A DNA stretch of 64,000 nucleotides from Torulaspora globosa (Eukaryota > Ascomycota > Saccharomycetes > Saccharomycetales > Saccharomycetaceae). Positions 40,479 to 50,200 of this stretch are shown piece by piece; the first letter of the stretch is position 1, and every line of letters starts with the position of its first letter. The stretch is taken from positions 806,001-870,000 of the forward strand of contig NC_050730.1 of NCBI RefSeq assembly GCF_014133895.1. Direction: 5' to 3'. A model generated the notes under the pieces. That model worked only from the letters and a program-made list of their open reading frames with translations. It did no database searches and was not told where the DNA came from. A program made the translations under genes and the position numbers.

Positions 40479-41284
40479 GGCTCAAATATACTCCCAGATG
40501 TAATGAGTGGAGTTCAATGTAGTTTATTCAGTGATTGGTGTAAAGTTAAGTCGCTGAGATAAAAACGGCCTGTTCATCTGTCAGATAGGAGTACAAGCAA
40601 GCAAAGCCTTGTCCACGAAACCTGCTAGCCCTGGTCAACATCACGGTGAGGTCGGGTATTCTGCTGATCTCTTGCCCTTTCTCTACAAGAGTGGATGCTA
40701 TCTAGTTACAAGTGAAGTTTCCTGAAGGTAGCTCAAGAGCCTAGAAATAATCAAGAAAGCCATTGTATGATATGATAACTCTACTTATACCTGATGCTAC
40801 GATTCCTGGCATGGTGTTGCATCTCAGATGGTCCCCGTTTAGATGGTATAGGCAGTCTTATAAGATATCGCTGTCGCGAACTATTCTACTTGATAACAGC
40901 CAACTTGGACCGTACGTTAGCCGTGGCAGTCAAGCTCAATTGACGTGGGACAGGAATACAACGGGTTGGCAAGCGTATCCTTATGCCTAGAATAGTGTCT
41001 CGTCTGCTAGAGTACCGAAAGGGACGCTCCTAGCACATTAGTGGTCGGTCGCCAGCTGTCGAGGTGGCTGCGGGAGCTAAGCGAGGAATTGATCGATGGA
41101 ATCGTCCACTAGCATTAAACCTAATCTATATTATTGACGAAACGAGAATCTGAGGTTGATTGATGAGCTTTGCCAAGTATGAGCAGCACAGCAGTTTAAT
41201 CAGAGAACTGGCAGCTCTGCAGGAGACAGATGATTGCTGACGTGGAATAATTGCTGGAAGAATTGCATCAGATTAGGCGAGGTA
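40479..41284. other. Unassigned stretch upstream of the MIOX gene
   Basis: Includes the MIOX promoter. A 75-codon open frame at 40763-40990 (plus) has no recognisable features. Plus-strand fragments around 41,050-41,280 look coding-like but are broken by stops. They may be decayed retrotransposon or gene sequence, but I could not align them with any Ty3 protein region in either direction. Confidence 0.4.
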
Positions 41285-42365
41285 TTTGATGAGCCGAGCT
41301 ACAAGACAAAGAAGTTGACCAGCTCAAATCAACGCTATGCAATTTCCCTGTACTAGTCTGTTCAAGTGCAACGCATCTTATGGTCTAAGGACAGATGACG
41401 CTAGCACTGGTGTCGTTGGTTATTTCTTGCACTCATTGAAAGTGTTCAGAAACTACCTCGCTGGTGAATTGGAGTTACAAGACATTTATCAAGGCCCTAG
41501 ACCATCTTCAGATGCATGCAACATCTTGCCCTGGGAGCAGGCCGCCAGAATAGAAATGAACCGGCCCGAAGAGTCCGGTTAGATGTCCTAGCTACCTATG
41601 ATTTCACCTTAGAATGCCCACCGGTCCTAAGAATGTAGTTGGGATGCAACTTGGCATCTCCCACACGCTGTTACAACTGAACTACCTGCTTCCATCAGCA
41701 AGAGCAATGCAAATTGAATTATAAGTTCGACCTACGACCCGGTGCTGTTCTGACTCAGAAAGAATTGACGAGCCACATCGTTAGCCCTGACATTTCCTCT
41801 TTATAGAACTATCGGAAAGCATTTCGACTGTCTGAAAGTTTGTGTCGCAACTATTTGATGTCAAATGGTTCAATTTACTTCGGAGATCATTCGTTCGTTC
41901 CTATGAAACACCAAGACGATGCCATGAAGCTACATGATGAAGACCTGTCCAAGGGACTAGTGGCGTGAAAATAGCATTTGGCAGAATAGCCCCAATTCAT
42001 TGTTGGTCAAAGTCACAGCGCTCGAGTGGTCAGTACATCCAGACGTCGGTGCAATGCCAGTCAATAAAATGTAAAGGGCTCATCAGAATGATTTCTTGAA
42101 CCTCTTACTGGTAGCAGACCGAAGATGGCTTGATATTTTGATAGATTTTGGTCTGCCACCAACAGCGAATAACCGGAATATGATACTTGTCGTGGTAGAC
42201 TGTTTCCCTAAAGGTGCACGTTCTATCGCCACAAGAAAGACTCTAGACGTTTCAGGCCGATGGTCGGTTATCCCGCTATGAGTTTTCGTATCATGATTCC
42301 CCAGAACAATCACAAGTGATAGAGGTGTCCACATCACTGCAGACAAGTACCAGGAACTCACGAAA
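41285..42365 (+). pseudogene. Decayed Ty3/gypsy-type pol: RNase H to integrase core
   Basis: On the plus strand, with many stops and frameshifts, the sequence reads in Ty3 Pol order. First comes the end of RT/start of RNase H (LKSTLCNFPVLV, then GLRTDDAS and AGELELQDI near 41,370-41,490). Next are NEPARR and LATYDFTLE (near 41,555-41,615), and the spacer before integrase (KELTSHIVSPDISS near 41,760). Then LDILIDFGLPP, NMILVVVD and IATRKTLD (42,130-42,250), and finally the integrase core PRTITSDRG...TADKYQELTK (42,300-42,365). The match stops abruptly at about 42,360, where sequence of the opposite orientation begins. No intact frame longer than about 60 codons remains. The element is inactive. 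Confidence 0.88.
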
Positions 42366-43369
42366 CATTCGGTTCGGAATGGTGTTTTGTGTGTTCTCAG
42401 TTTCAGTATTCTCACCATATTCGAACGGATGAATGAAGTGGGCGATCCACTATCAAAAAGTGTTCTTTTTTTGCTTTTTAATCATGATTGTTCTCTCAGC
42501 CGAATCATCCATCTCTGGGATGGAGATATAATGTACAATTGGCTGGTTTTTAGCATATATGCTGGGTTTGTGGAGGTTTCCGGATCAATTCCGGCTAGCC
42601 TCGCTGTACGGAGTCTGCATTTGTTTAGCCGATGACCTGCCTTCTTACAATAATAGCATAAGTTTTGTTTTATGCAGTCATCTTTGGTCGCTTCGTGAAA
42701 CGGGGTCTCTCTTGATTTCTAAATCTCTTTGATCTACTGCTCTGGGAGCCGAAGACTGCGGTGCCTACGACCTTAATATCGTCTTGGTTGGTGCCAAATT
42801 CTGGGAAGCGCCGGTCCAAGAGCGGCGTAGATTGGTACGCCTCCTCCATTGCCTCTGTCAAGGTTTGCGTTGACGTACCGCAGTCAGCGTGCTCTGTTTG
42901 AGCAGCCTATAATAGATATCTATTATGGCCCGCTCGGACATGTACCCTTCGGGAAATCTTTCCCAGCACTCGTTGAACTGTTCATTTAGTCGTTCAATGC
43001 CGAGCTTGGCCTCAGATAATTCCTCTATGGCGTTCCATAGTGCATGGACATCAGGTTCTCTGTGGAAGCGTTTCCGGAACGCTTTAGTGAAATCGTCAAA
43101 GGACAGGTCCAGGTTGCCCAGGCTGTCGCTGCTCATCGATGCATTGGTTGGCCCAATATGCGGCCGGACCTCCAAGGTGTTTCTTCAGATAAAAAACACG
43201 GGCTTCGTCGTCGCTATTCCAACTGATACTCCATCTCTGATAGAAACCCTTTTAGCTTATGAACATCCTTTGCCGTTCCTTCGAAATATAGTGATGGCAT
43301 CTGGTTGAACGAGGGGTTAAGCTCAAGAGACATCTCTAAACTTTCCCTCCCTTGGACTTCAGAGCTCAT
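42365..43369 (-). pseudogene. Decayed Ty3/gypsy-type gag and protease start
   Basis: On the minus strand a Ty3-like Gag begins at the ATG 43367-43369 (PSLYFEGTAKDVHKLKGFLSE follows near residue 25, then a stop). It continues as the capsid segment LSEAKLGIERLNEQF and AMEEAYQSTPLLDRRFPEF. A CCHC zinc knuckle is intact at 42617-42658 (C-X2-C-X4-H-X4-C, CYYCKKAGHRLNKC). The aspartic protease motif LFDSGSPTSFI follows at about 42,430-42,463, after an in-frame stop. At least one stop and several frameshifts break the frame. Orientation is opposite to the neighbouring pol relic. Confidence 0.88.
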
Positions 43370-43413
43370 GTTAATGGGACGTTTGTTTTCAGACAGAGGC
43401 AGCTAGTAACCAA

Positions 43414-43425
43414 GCGGCGCTACCA
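43414..43425 (-). other. Primer binding site for initiator tRNA-Met
   Basis: The minus-strand 12-mer TGGTAGCGCCGC is complementary to the remembered 3' end of yeast initiator tRNA-Met including CCA. It lies two bases after the end of the proposed LTR and 45 bases before the gag ATG, the Ty3 arrangement. Confidence 0.8.
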
Positions 43426-43427
43426 GA

Positions 43428-43698
43428 TGCTGTAATACAGAACCGCATTACCAGATTAACTTAATATGTTAGAATGTGTAAGTAACTTCTTAACCAAATG
43501 AACAACTACTCTCTAACCTGGATCCATTGGCTCCTATTTATACCTCTTGAATCGGGACTTCCATCGTGATTCCTTGGTGCTATCTAACTCTTCCTAAGCT
43601 GTCTCCTCATGTTTCAGACTGCTCTTGATCGTGGCCAGTGGGTAATGTGCATAGCTCTTCGAGTTGGTATGTTCAATTCCTTGTGTTCAAAACCCACA
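43428..43698 (-). mobile_element. Ty3/sigma-like LTR, 271 bases
   Basis: On the minus strand the segment starts TGTGGG, ends CAGCA, and so has TG...CA ends. It contains a TATA-like GGTATAAATA (43535-43544) and is followed two bases later by the primer binding site. Its outer end lies nine bases upstream of tRNA-Phe, matching the Ty3 habit of inserting near Pol III start sites. No second LTR was found, so the exact ends are inferred, not confirmed by comparison. Confidence 0.7.
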
Positions 43699-43706
43699 AC
43701 TTCTAA

Positions 43707-43800
43707 GCGGATTTAGCTCAGTTGGGAGAGCGCCAGACTGAAGAATAACTTCGGTCAAAAAGTAATCTGGAGGTCCTGTGTTCGATCCACAGAATTCGCA
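43707..43800 (+). tRNA. tRNA-Phe (GAA) with a 21-base intron
   Basis: The exons are essentially identical to the known yeast tRNA-Phe: acceptor GCGGATT pairing with the 3' end, A box TAGCTCAGTTGG, anticodon GAA in ACTGAAG, and B box TTCGATCC. The intron lies at 43744-43764, directly after the base 3' of the anticodon, so the mature tRNA has 73 bases before CCA addition. A T-rich Pol III terminator (TTTATTTTT) follows at 43801. The 5' flank is occupied by the Ty3-like LTR. Confidence 0.98.
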
Positions 43801-43946
43801 TTTATTTTTCCATCACGACAAGACTACAAAAATATCTCAGAGCAAGCTCAGTTCAGTCGTTGCTGTTCCTTAATCGATTACAACCGTCCGTTCACTACAC
43901 TATACATAACTGTATCCTATTGCCAAGACAAAATGGAATCAGGTCC

Positions 43947-44321
43947 TCAGCGTTCTTTCAGCGCCTTATTTCTCTTCTCCCTTCTTCTCATCCTCTCGAC
44001 CTTCTTCGCGTGCATCTTGGCTGCCAGCAGCTGGTATCTCTCTTCCTCAGCCTTCTTCTCTCTTCTTTCTCTCAGCGATTGCATCCTCTTTTGACGTTCC
44101 TCTTCTTTCTCTTCCTTCAACATCCTCATTCGCTCTTTAAACTGCTTATCCTCGAGCCTTTTCTGCTCCTTGAGCTGCCACGAGCTCAATTTCTTGTTCT
44201 TGACCACCCTGCTCTTCACTCTGAATTGGTCCTTGTCGTTCTTCCAAGTCCTCCCGCTCACCGGGACGCCTCTGCTTTTGACAGAATTGTCCTGCTTCAG
44301 CTGCTCAACGTTAACACTCAT
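43947..44321 (-). CDS. CGR1: CGR1, nucleolar protein of pre-60S processing
   Basis: 124 residues (120 in S. cerevisiae). The N-terminal part has VPVSGRTWKNDKDQFRVKSR, the family's conserved head. The rest is one long, extremely charged helix (KEQKRLEDKQFKERMRML, EEERQKRMQSLRERREKKAEEE), which forms a coiled coil. It ends in a basic nucleolar-type tail (RMRRREKRNKALKER). Cgr1 is needed for processing of 27S pre-rRNA and assembly of 60S subunits. YGL029W lies next to SCW11 in S. cerevisiae; here MIOX, the Ty3 relic and the tRNA intervene. Divergent from CCM1. Confidence 0.94.
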   Translation of the reverse strand: MSVNVEQLKQDNSVKSRGVPVSGRTWKNDKDQFRVKSRVVKNKKLSSWQLKEQKRLEDKQFKERMRMLKEEKEEERQKRMQSLRERREKKAEEERYQLLAAKMHAKKVERMRRREKRNKALKER

Positions 44322-44519
44322 CGGACAGGCCTCAGGAAAGCTGCTTAGTCTTCTCTAGCGGTGCTCATCTCAAGAGTTTAGCTGTAAAGATCAATATATT
44401 ACTGAAAATTTTCCGCGATGAGCTAGTTAACGGCTGGGAAATTTCACTATGCCAATGGAGAAATAACAGGAATAGCAGAAATTGCCACTTAATTCCTTGG
44501 ATCAGCGTTTCCAATTGAT

Positions 44520-47057
44520 ATGATAAGGCTTCGCAATCGAAATAGCTGTTTTGCCTTTAGGAAATTATACGGTAGTTCTTACACTTTCATAAGAACAGCA
44601 ATAATACCTACTAGAGGTACCGCTAATAGACGAAAACGAAAAATCAAGAATGTTTCGTTGTATGATTTGAGCTTAGAGGGCATTCCTGAATCAGACTCGA
44701 AAGCATTGCAATTCAAGCTCAAACAACTGCAGGAACTTACAAGAAATTTGAGAGAGCAGATTAAGAAGAGTGATAGTCGCACTAAGAATGGCGCTGCCAA
44801 CGTACCCAATGGTGCAGGTAAGGGAGTTGATGGCGAGGATTCAAAGGCAATTTTCAACCAGTTGATATCTTCTCGTACAGCGCCTTCATTGCCGAGTCAA
44901 AATGGCAATCTGTCAAGCATAATCATGGCCACTGAGCCACGTACATCGAAGAAATTAATTCCACGAGCTTTAAGGGAAAGAATCAATGATGACCGTTTTG
45001 TGATGGCTTGTCTAATCGATAGATCGCACCGAGACTGGAACGGAATCGTTAATAAGTTGCACAGTTCCGAGCTGAAGCTGAAAGATATCCCGATGACAGA
45101 GCTGAAAACATGGTTACTGCCGAGAGCAAATCGGCTTACATATGAAAACATCGAGAAACTAGATCAAATGCTTCTTGAGAGGGTGGACGCAGACATAACC
45201 AAGTATAGGATTCCCATGTATGAATGCCTTTTTCATAACCTGGCCGGCCTGAGGCCAGCGCAATATGGCGATCTCGTTACGGAGAAGATGAGAAGGCTCT
45301 TAGAAAGATATGACGCTTCAAGGGAAATGGCTTCGAATGTTCCTGAAAAATATCAGATGTCCCAATTCATTCTGAACGCATGCATAAGTTACTCAAGCAA
45401 GTTATTGAGCTTCGAAGATATGAACTTCTTTCTAGCCAAGTTCAAAAACGACTATGGTATAACCCCAAACAAGGAGAATTATACTGCGATCATCCAATTT
45501 TACACTAAGAAGGGCCTGAAGAAACAAGCATGGGATGCCTTTGATACAATGAAATTTTTATCCAAAGCTCATGAACCGGACGTTGTCACATACAATTCTG
45601 TGCTTCATCTGTGTAACGTTGACCGGGACTACGCCCGGGCTATCGACCTTTACCAGGAGATGATAGATAGAAATCTGGAACCGACAGCGCAGACTCTCAG
45701 CATTTTGGCCAAGACGTTGGCCAGGGCCAGCGCTGATCCAGTTACGAGCGAAAACAAGGCTGAATCTCTTAGATTGATGGGATGGAAGTATATTCATGAG
45801 ATTGACGATAAATACCGTACTAACCATAAAGAAATGCCGTTCTACTATACCTTGGAAGCTATGATGGCATTGGCAGCATATGACGGCGACCTTGGACTCG
45901 CCAGAGCATTATACTACAAATACACAACTCAGAAGTACAAACAATTGAAGACAAAGGCGCTTGGAAGATTAGGTGAGAGAAAAGCATGGCAGTATGCACT
46001 AGACCCTCAGCTTTTCAATTACCTACTTCTTGCATATTCCAAATATGACAGTGGTTCATTACCGCTATTGATGGGATACGAAAAGGGAATGAAGCTTAGG
46101 AGGAACGTAATGAATAGTGTCGATTATTATGGTAGGCAGGATGGACATAACGAGATCGGTGCCCGGCTGCCTATGCTTCCGATCATGGAAATGACTGAAT
46201 CTTGGCAAATTTTGTCAGAATCTCGAGCTCTATGGCAGTTTAATCTGGAATATGGCGGAGTGTATAATCTGCGGGAAGAGCCTAGTAACTTATCTGAAGA
46301 AGCATTGAAAGACTTGAGTTCAACGGCAAAAAGCTTGGAGGAGTTCAGGATTGGTTTGATACAAATGATTGCAAGATGGAAGACAGACACTGTGAATTAT
46401 TCCGCGTTTAATCCTATCTCTCTAAATTCATTCCTCACAATACCCATTAAGAGGAAGGACAAGAAAGAGTTCTTGCTAAGATTAAACAATTTCTGTTTTC
46501 AGCAACATGAATTTGACTCCGTGGTTAAGCAGATATATGATAGTGGCCTGGCAATACAGGCTACTGACCAGGCTTCTAAGGATGAAACCGAGACCCGTGC
46601 CGCATTGCATGAAAGTAACTTAAGTCATGCATTATCTTACATCGCATCCATGAGGCACAAATTATCGACTAATTGTGCAACATACGAGTTGATGTTAAAA
46701 GCAGCAATCGCATTTGGCGATGTCGAGATAGGTACCAAAGCATGGAAGGATCGAGGTAAGTTTAGGAAAACCACGGCTTTCAGCAGCCTGAGTAAGGAGG
46801 AGAAAACCAGGCGTGACAGTGACTTTGCAGCACTGATGGTAAGCTTTTTTGCCAAGCAAGGCATGTTCGCGGACGCTCTTGGGATTGTCATGACCTCACA
46901 GCGGTACATCAATTGGACATTCAGTATGGTCAAAGCTCTTTACACTGGGTTATTGGATATTGAAGATATGAGAAGTGCCGAAATACTATTGGAGATTGTT
47001 AACAAGAAATCACCAATCGCCAAAATAGAAGAGCAGATAATGGAACTCGAATTTTAG
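44520..47057 (+). CDS. CCM1: CCM1/DMR1, mitochondrial PPR protein
   Basis: 845 residues (864 in S. cerevisiae). The N-terminus (MIRLRNRNSCFAFRKLYG) is Arg-rich without acidic residues, a mitochondrial presequence. Pentatricopeptide repeats are recognisable around residues 310-400, for example NYTAIIQFYTKKGLKKQAWDAF and VVTYNSVLHLCNVDRDYARAIDLYQEMIDRNLEPTAQTL. Ccm1 is required for stability of mitochondrial 15S rRNA and for removal of group I introns of COB and COX1. The orthologue is YGR150C, next to GPC1 (YGR149W) as here. Start at the ATG 44520. Confidence 0.92.
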   Translation: MIRLRNRNSCFAFRKLYGSSYTFIRTAIIPTRGTANRRKRKIKNVSLYDLSLEGIPESDSKALQFKLKQLQELTRNLREQIKKSDSRTKNGAANVPNGAGKGVDGEDSKAIFNQLISSRTAPSLPSQNGNLSSIIMATEPRTSKKLIPRALRERINDDRFVMACLIDRSHRDWNGIVNKLHSSELKLKDIPMTELKTWLLPRANRLTYENIEKLDQMLLERVDADITKYRIPMYECLFHNLAGLRPAQYGDLVTEKMRRLLERYDASREMASNVPEKYQMSQFILNACISYSSKLLSFEDMNFFLAKFKNDYGITPNKENYTAIIQFYTKKGLKKQAWDAFDTMKFLSKAHEPDVVTYNSVLHLCNVDRDYARAIDLYQEMIDRNLEPTAQTLSILAKTLARASADPVTSENKAESLRLMGWKYIHEIDDKYRTNHKEMPFYYTLEAMMALAAYDGDLGLARALYYKYTTQKYKQLKTKALGRLGERKAWQYALDPQLFNYLLLAYSKYDSGSLPLLMGYEKGMKLRRNVMNSVDYYGRQDGHNEIGARLPMLPIMEMTESWQILSESRALWQFNLEYGGVYNLREEPSNLSEEALKDLSSTAKSLEEFRIGLIQMIARWKTDTVNYSAFNPISLNSFLTIPIKRKDKKEFLLRLNNFCFQQHEFDSVVKQIYDSGLAIQATDQASKDETETRAALHESNLSHALSYIASMRHKLSTNCATYELMLKAAIAFGDVEIGTKAWKDRGKFRKTTAFSSLSKEEKTRRDSDFAALMVSFFAKQGMFADALGIVMTSQRYINWTFSMVKALYTGLLDIEDMRSAEILLEIVNKKSPIAKIEEQIMELEF

Positions 47058-47114
47058 TCCGTGTGGTATATAATTGCACCTTGTAAATAGGGCCATGAAA
47101 AACAGTAGCATTCA

Positions 47115-48344
47115 TCAAAGGCTTTTCATTGAATTTAAACTTTCTCGCTCTGACGAGTCTCCAGTACTTGCGCTGCCTGCCCCGCAGTCAGCTCCAGCGC
47201 CACTGTTAGATGAGGTTCGCAGTTGCTGTTGCAAACTCATCACCTCATTGCGCAGCTTATCGACCTCTTTTTCAAACCTCTTCCCATATATGTCGATATA
47301 ATAGGTCGCACCATTATGTGCGGCACAAAGAAAGACCATGGATAGGAATGCTGCTGCTGCATATCTATAATGGAACCATATACCACACAACAGCATCGTC
47401 GACAACTGGTAGAAATATTGCGCCACAGTGTAAATTACCATCGGCCAAGGTTGGCGAAGCTTGACAGCCCAGAAATTCTTGAATTGATGAGTGGTCAAAT
47501 ACTCGAAGCTGGTCATTCGTTCACCAGATTTGATCTTTTTTGATTTCTTCAACGTTATGAAGTAGTGGTAAAGTGATTGCCAGGTCAAGTAGTAGAGGGA
47601 AGTCCATACAACATTTCTTTTCAGATCCCAAGATTTAGAAGCTGGCATCGAGGCCGCCGGGAACCTCTGCAGCTTAAGTGATTCGGATATTCCATGATGG
47701 ATGATGTACATCGTGCAGGTAGGCATGATATGTATGAAACAGGAAGTGGTTTTATCGAGCGAATGGATAACTAGCGAATTTCTCCAAGTTATAACCGCAA
47801 AGCTCAGGGAACCAAACGTTAGCGCAAAACAGGACTGATATAGGTGAACCGACTCCGGGAAGCACCAAACGAACAGCATGCAGAGAAAATTGACAAAATA
47901 ACACAAATCCGCCAAGTAGTAATGGTTATTTGTCTTGTAGTACGTGTAGAACCGGATCGGCATAAGCAGCACATACAGTGCTGTATGGTAGACGTGAAAC
48001 CACTCTGGGAACTTACCCATCATCAGACCAACCAGGAAGATGTTGAACAAAGTGAATGGATAAAAAAGCTTACTCAATTTAGAATCATCCCGAAAGAAGA
48101 TCGAGTGTAAGGGTTGATCCAAGGCCTTGACCCTCTTCAACACCTTTACCTTCCACTCATCTAACTGAACCCGTTTATCTACCGAATCCAGGCTTTTCAA
48201 ATGTTTCTTAGCCCTTGCAAGATAGTTATTAGGATAGTAGCTAGATGTAACATTTGAAGCAATAGGGTCTAACAATTCCAGCAGACTCGACAGCGAAACT
48301 CCAGAGCCCGGTCTCGGCTCATCATCAGAGTACCTTCTCGGCAT
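47115..48344 (-). CDS. GPC1: GPC1, glycerophosphocholine acyltransferase
   Basis: 409 residues (432 in S. cerevisiae). An integral membrane protein with about eight hydrophobic segments between residues 95 and 360 (for example FTLFNIFLVGLMMG, YFVNFLCMLFVWC, MVIYTVAQYFYQL). The family's conserved stretches FHVYHTALYVLLMPIRFYTY and MPTCTMYIIHHG include His residues likely to take part in catalysis. Gpc1 acylates glycerophosphocholine with acyl-CoA to make lysophosphatidylcholine, recycling phosphatidylcholine. The C-terminus has a coiled-coil-like segment (EKEVDKLRNEVMSLQQQL) and a Ser-rich tail. Convergent with CCM1, 57 bases between stops. Confidence 0.93.
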   Translation of the reverse strand: MPRRYSDDEPRPGSGVSLSSLLELLDPIASNVTSSYYPNNYLARAKKHLKSLDSVDKRVQLDEWKVKVLKRVKALDQPLHSIFFRDDSKLSKLFYPFTLFNIFLVGLMMGKFPEWFHVYHTALYVLLMPIRFYTYYKTNNHYYLADLCYFVNFLCMLFVWCFPESVHLYQSCFALTFGSLSFAVITWRNSLVIHSLDKTTSCFIHIMPTCTMYIIHHGISESLKLQRFPAASMPASKSWDLKRNVVWTSLYYLTWQSLYHYFITLKKSKKIKSGERMTSFEYLTTHQFKNFWAVKLRQPWPMVIYTVAQYFYQLSTMLLCGIWFHYRYAAAAFLSMVFLCAAHNGATYYIDIYGKRFEKEVDKLRNEVMSLQQQLRTSSNSGAGADCGAGSASTGDSSERESLNSMKSL

Positions 48345-48544
48345 TGCAGACTGTTTCCAAATCGAAATAGTGGATACTTATGGCTTTGAATGTTCAGTCT
48401 TTTTGAACAACCATCATATATTAATTAATCTTCACATGCCATCGCGCTCTTAGCTACAGCATATAAAAGAGCAACATCACTTGGGATATACAGTGATCGA
48501 TTAGATTACACAAACTATTATGCCTAGATATCGGAACGCTGTAC

Positions 48545-49049
48545 TTAAGCCAAAGCGGTCAAGATGTCGGAGTCACCGGCGTCCAAGATGGTGACAACAC
48601 CGACTCTGAACAACTTACCAACAGCAGTACCCAACTCGTTGTTACCACCCTGGAAGTAGTAGACCTTGGTCTTAGACAACATGGCGTAGTATTCCAACTC
48701 GGACTTTCTCAACACTGGGGTGTTGGCAGCGATGATCACCAACTTGGACTTACCTTGTCTCAAAGCCTTGACGGTAGACTTGTAACCAAGGGTGTACTTA
48801 CCAGACTTGACAACCAAAGCCAACTTTTGGTTAATGGATTCTTGCGACTTAACTGGGGCCTGTAATTATGGGAAATATGATTGTTAGTACATCTGTTTGT
48901 CGGATAAGCGTCGAACACCGATCAAAGCAGAAAACATACGGCTATCATCTGGCATCAGCACACATCAAGCTCCGCGTCGAGGCTTGTTCACCGATGAGAT
49001 ACGTAGTTTCTCAATTGAAAGGCTAAAAGATCATCAATATACTGACCAT
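48545..49049 (-). CDS. RPL30: RPL30, ribosomal protein eL30, two exons
   Basis: Joined as 49047-49049 (the ATG alone) plus 48545-48859, giving 105 residues, the same length as S. cerevisiae Rpl30. Exon 2 starts [20 protein letters not shown] and continues through [20 protein letters not shown] to DILTALA. The L7Ae/L30e fold binds kink-turn RNA. eL30 sits at the 40S-60S interface and also represses splicing of its own pre-mRNA in yeast. The uninterrupted frame alone would start at a TTG, so the intron is needed to supply the ATG. Divergent from RPL24 across a shared promoter (YGL030W-YGL031C). Confidence 0.96.
48860..49046 (-). other. RPL30 intron (187 bases) with non-consensus donor
   Basis: On the minus strand the donor is GTCAGT (49046-49041), the branch site TACTAAC is at 48889-48883, and the acceptor CAG ends at 48860. 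The donor immediately follows the ATG. GTCAGT instead of GTATGT is also, as I remember, the S. cerevisiae RPL30 donor, where it is part of the RNA structure bound by Rpl30. A GGTC here and a GATC at 49032-49029 could pair, but I could not fold the full kink-turn. Confidence 0.93.
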
Positions 49050-49732
49050 CTCTGTGTAGTTGTTTGAATAGGATATTAGCTAAACACTCCGGTCTTCACT
49101 TGTCGATTGAGTACTAATCAAGAGTCGCAATCAGAAGGATGAACAACAAGTATAACAAAAGTTGCCATCTCACTATAATGCCACCAGAGTCTATCACTAT
49201 CTCTGAAAAATTTGACTGTTACTGTGCTAAAAAGGTAAGACTGTTCTTGACAAAACCCCATACACCTCCGCTTGTGGTCTCGATTTTGCTATTTTTTTGC
49301 GTCGCTTCGTCAAGCGCTGCGCTCGGCGTCGGCTGGCTTGATCGGCCCAGCTCTGTGGGCATTCCGCCTGGATTCTGCGTGGCTTCCGCCTGCGTCCGCC
49401 TAGCGTCCGTCCGAACCTGATGGGACTTCTCGTGCGACACCGGGGGGAGCTGGTAGGAAGGCCCAGGTGGATGGAGCCATGCCGCCTGTGCAATGCAACA
49501 TGGAATTTGTCAAGTAATGGTATATGTGAAGATTAGTGGTTTAGGAGGTGGTCTTGAAGCCTAGGAAGTGACCAAGCAACGACTTGAAAGGTATGTGGGA
49601 GAGATAGAACATTGCAGAGACGCTAGCTATGTGGAAGGCTTGATTTACGGACGGCTCATAGATAGCACTTCGTCAGATGGTTGAGAGAATAGTTTTACTA
49701 ACGAGAACGGGTATGATTGCAGAAATTGAATA
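49050..49732. promoter_or_regulatory. Shared divergent promoter of RPL30 and RPL24
   Basis: A Rap1-like site AACCCCATACACC lies at 49254-49266 (11 of 13 positions of ACACCCRYACAYM), about 205 bases before the RPL30 ATG and 465 before the RPL24 ATG. A strongly GC-rich block with repeated CCGCCT/CGTCC units follows at about 49,300-49,430. Small open frames here look non-coding. Confidence 0.65.
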
Positions 49733-50200
49733 ATGAAGGTTGAAATTGATTCCTTTTCCGGTGCTAAGATCTACCCAGGCAGAGGTACTCTGTTTGTCCG
49801 TGGTGACTCCAAGGTGTTCAGATTCCAAAACTCCAAGTCTGCTTCTTTGTTCAAGCAAAGAAAGAACCCAAGAAGAATCGCTTGGACTGTCTTGTACAGA
49901 AGACACCACAAGAAGGGCATCACCGAGGAAGTCGCCAAGAAGAGATCTAGAAAGACTGTCAAGGCCCAAAGACCAATCGTTGGTGCTTCTTTGGAATTGA
50001 TCAAAGAGAGAAGATCTATCAGACCAGATGTCAGAAAGGCTCAAAGAGAAGAGAAGAAGAAGGCTGAGAAGGCCGCAAGAAAGGCAGACAAGGCCGCAAG
50101 AAAGGCTGAGAAGGCCAAGCAAGTCGCTGCTGGTGCCGTTAAGATCTCCAAGCAACAAGCCAAGGGTTCTTTCCAAAAGGTTGCTGCTACTTCCCGTTAA
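49733..50200 (+). CDS. RPL24: RPL24, ribosomal protein eL24
   Basis: 155 residues, identical in length to S. cerevisiae Rpl24. The N-terminal zinc-ribbon-like fold ([20 protein letters not shown]) lacks the cysteines, as in other fungi. The middle [16 protein letters not shown] is universal, and a long basic Lys/Ala/Glu helix ends the protein. eL24 forms an intersubunit bridge on the 60S subunit. Codon choice is strongly biased (AAG, AGA, GCT, GTC, TCC), as in yeast ribosomal protein genes. No intron. Single counterpart of the duplicated RPL24A (YGL031C) and RPL24B (YGR148C). Confidence 0.97.
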   Translation: MKVEIDSFSGAKIYPGRGTLFVRGDSKVFRFQNSKSASLFKQRKNPRRIAWTVLYRRHHKKGITEEVAKKRSRKTVKAQRPIVGASLELIKERRSIRPDVRKAQREEKKKAEKAARKADKAARKAEKAKQVAAGAVKISKQQAKGSFQKVAATSR

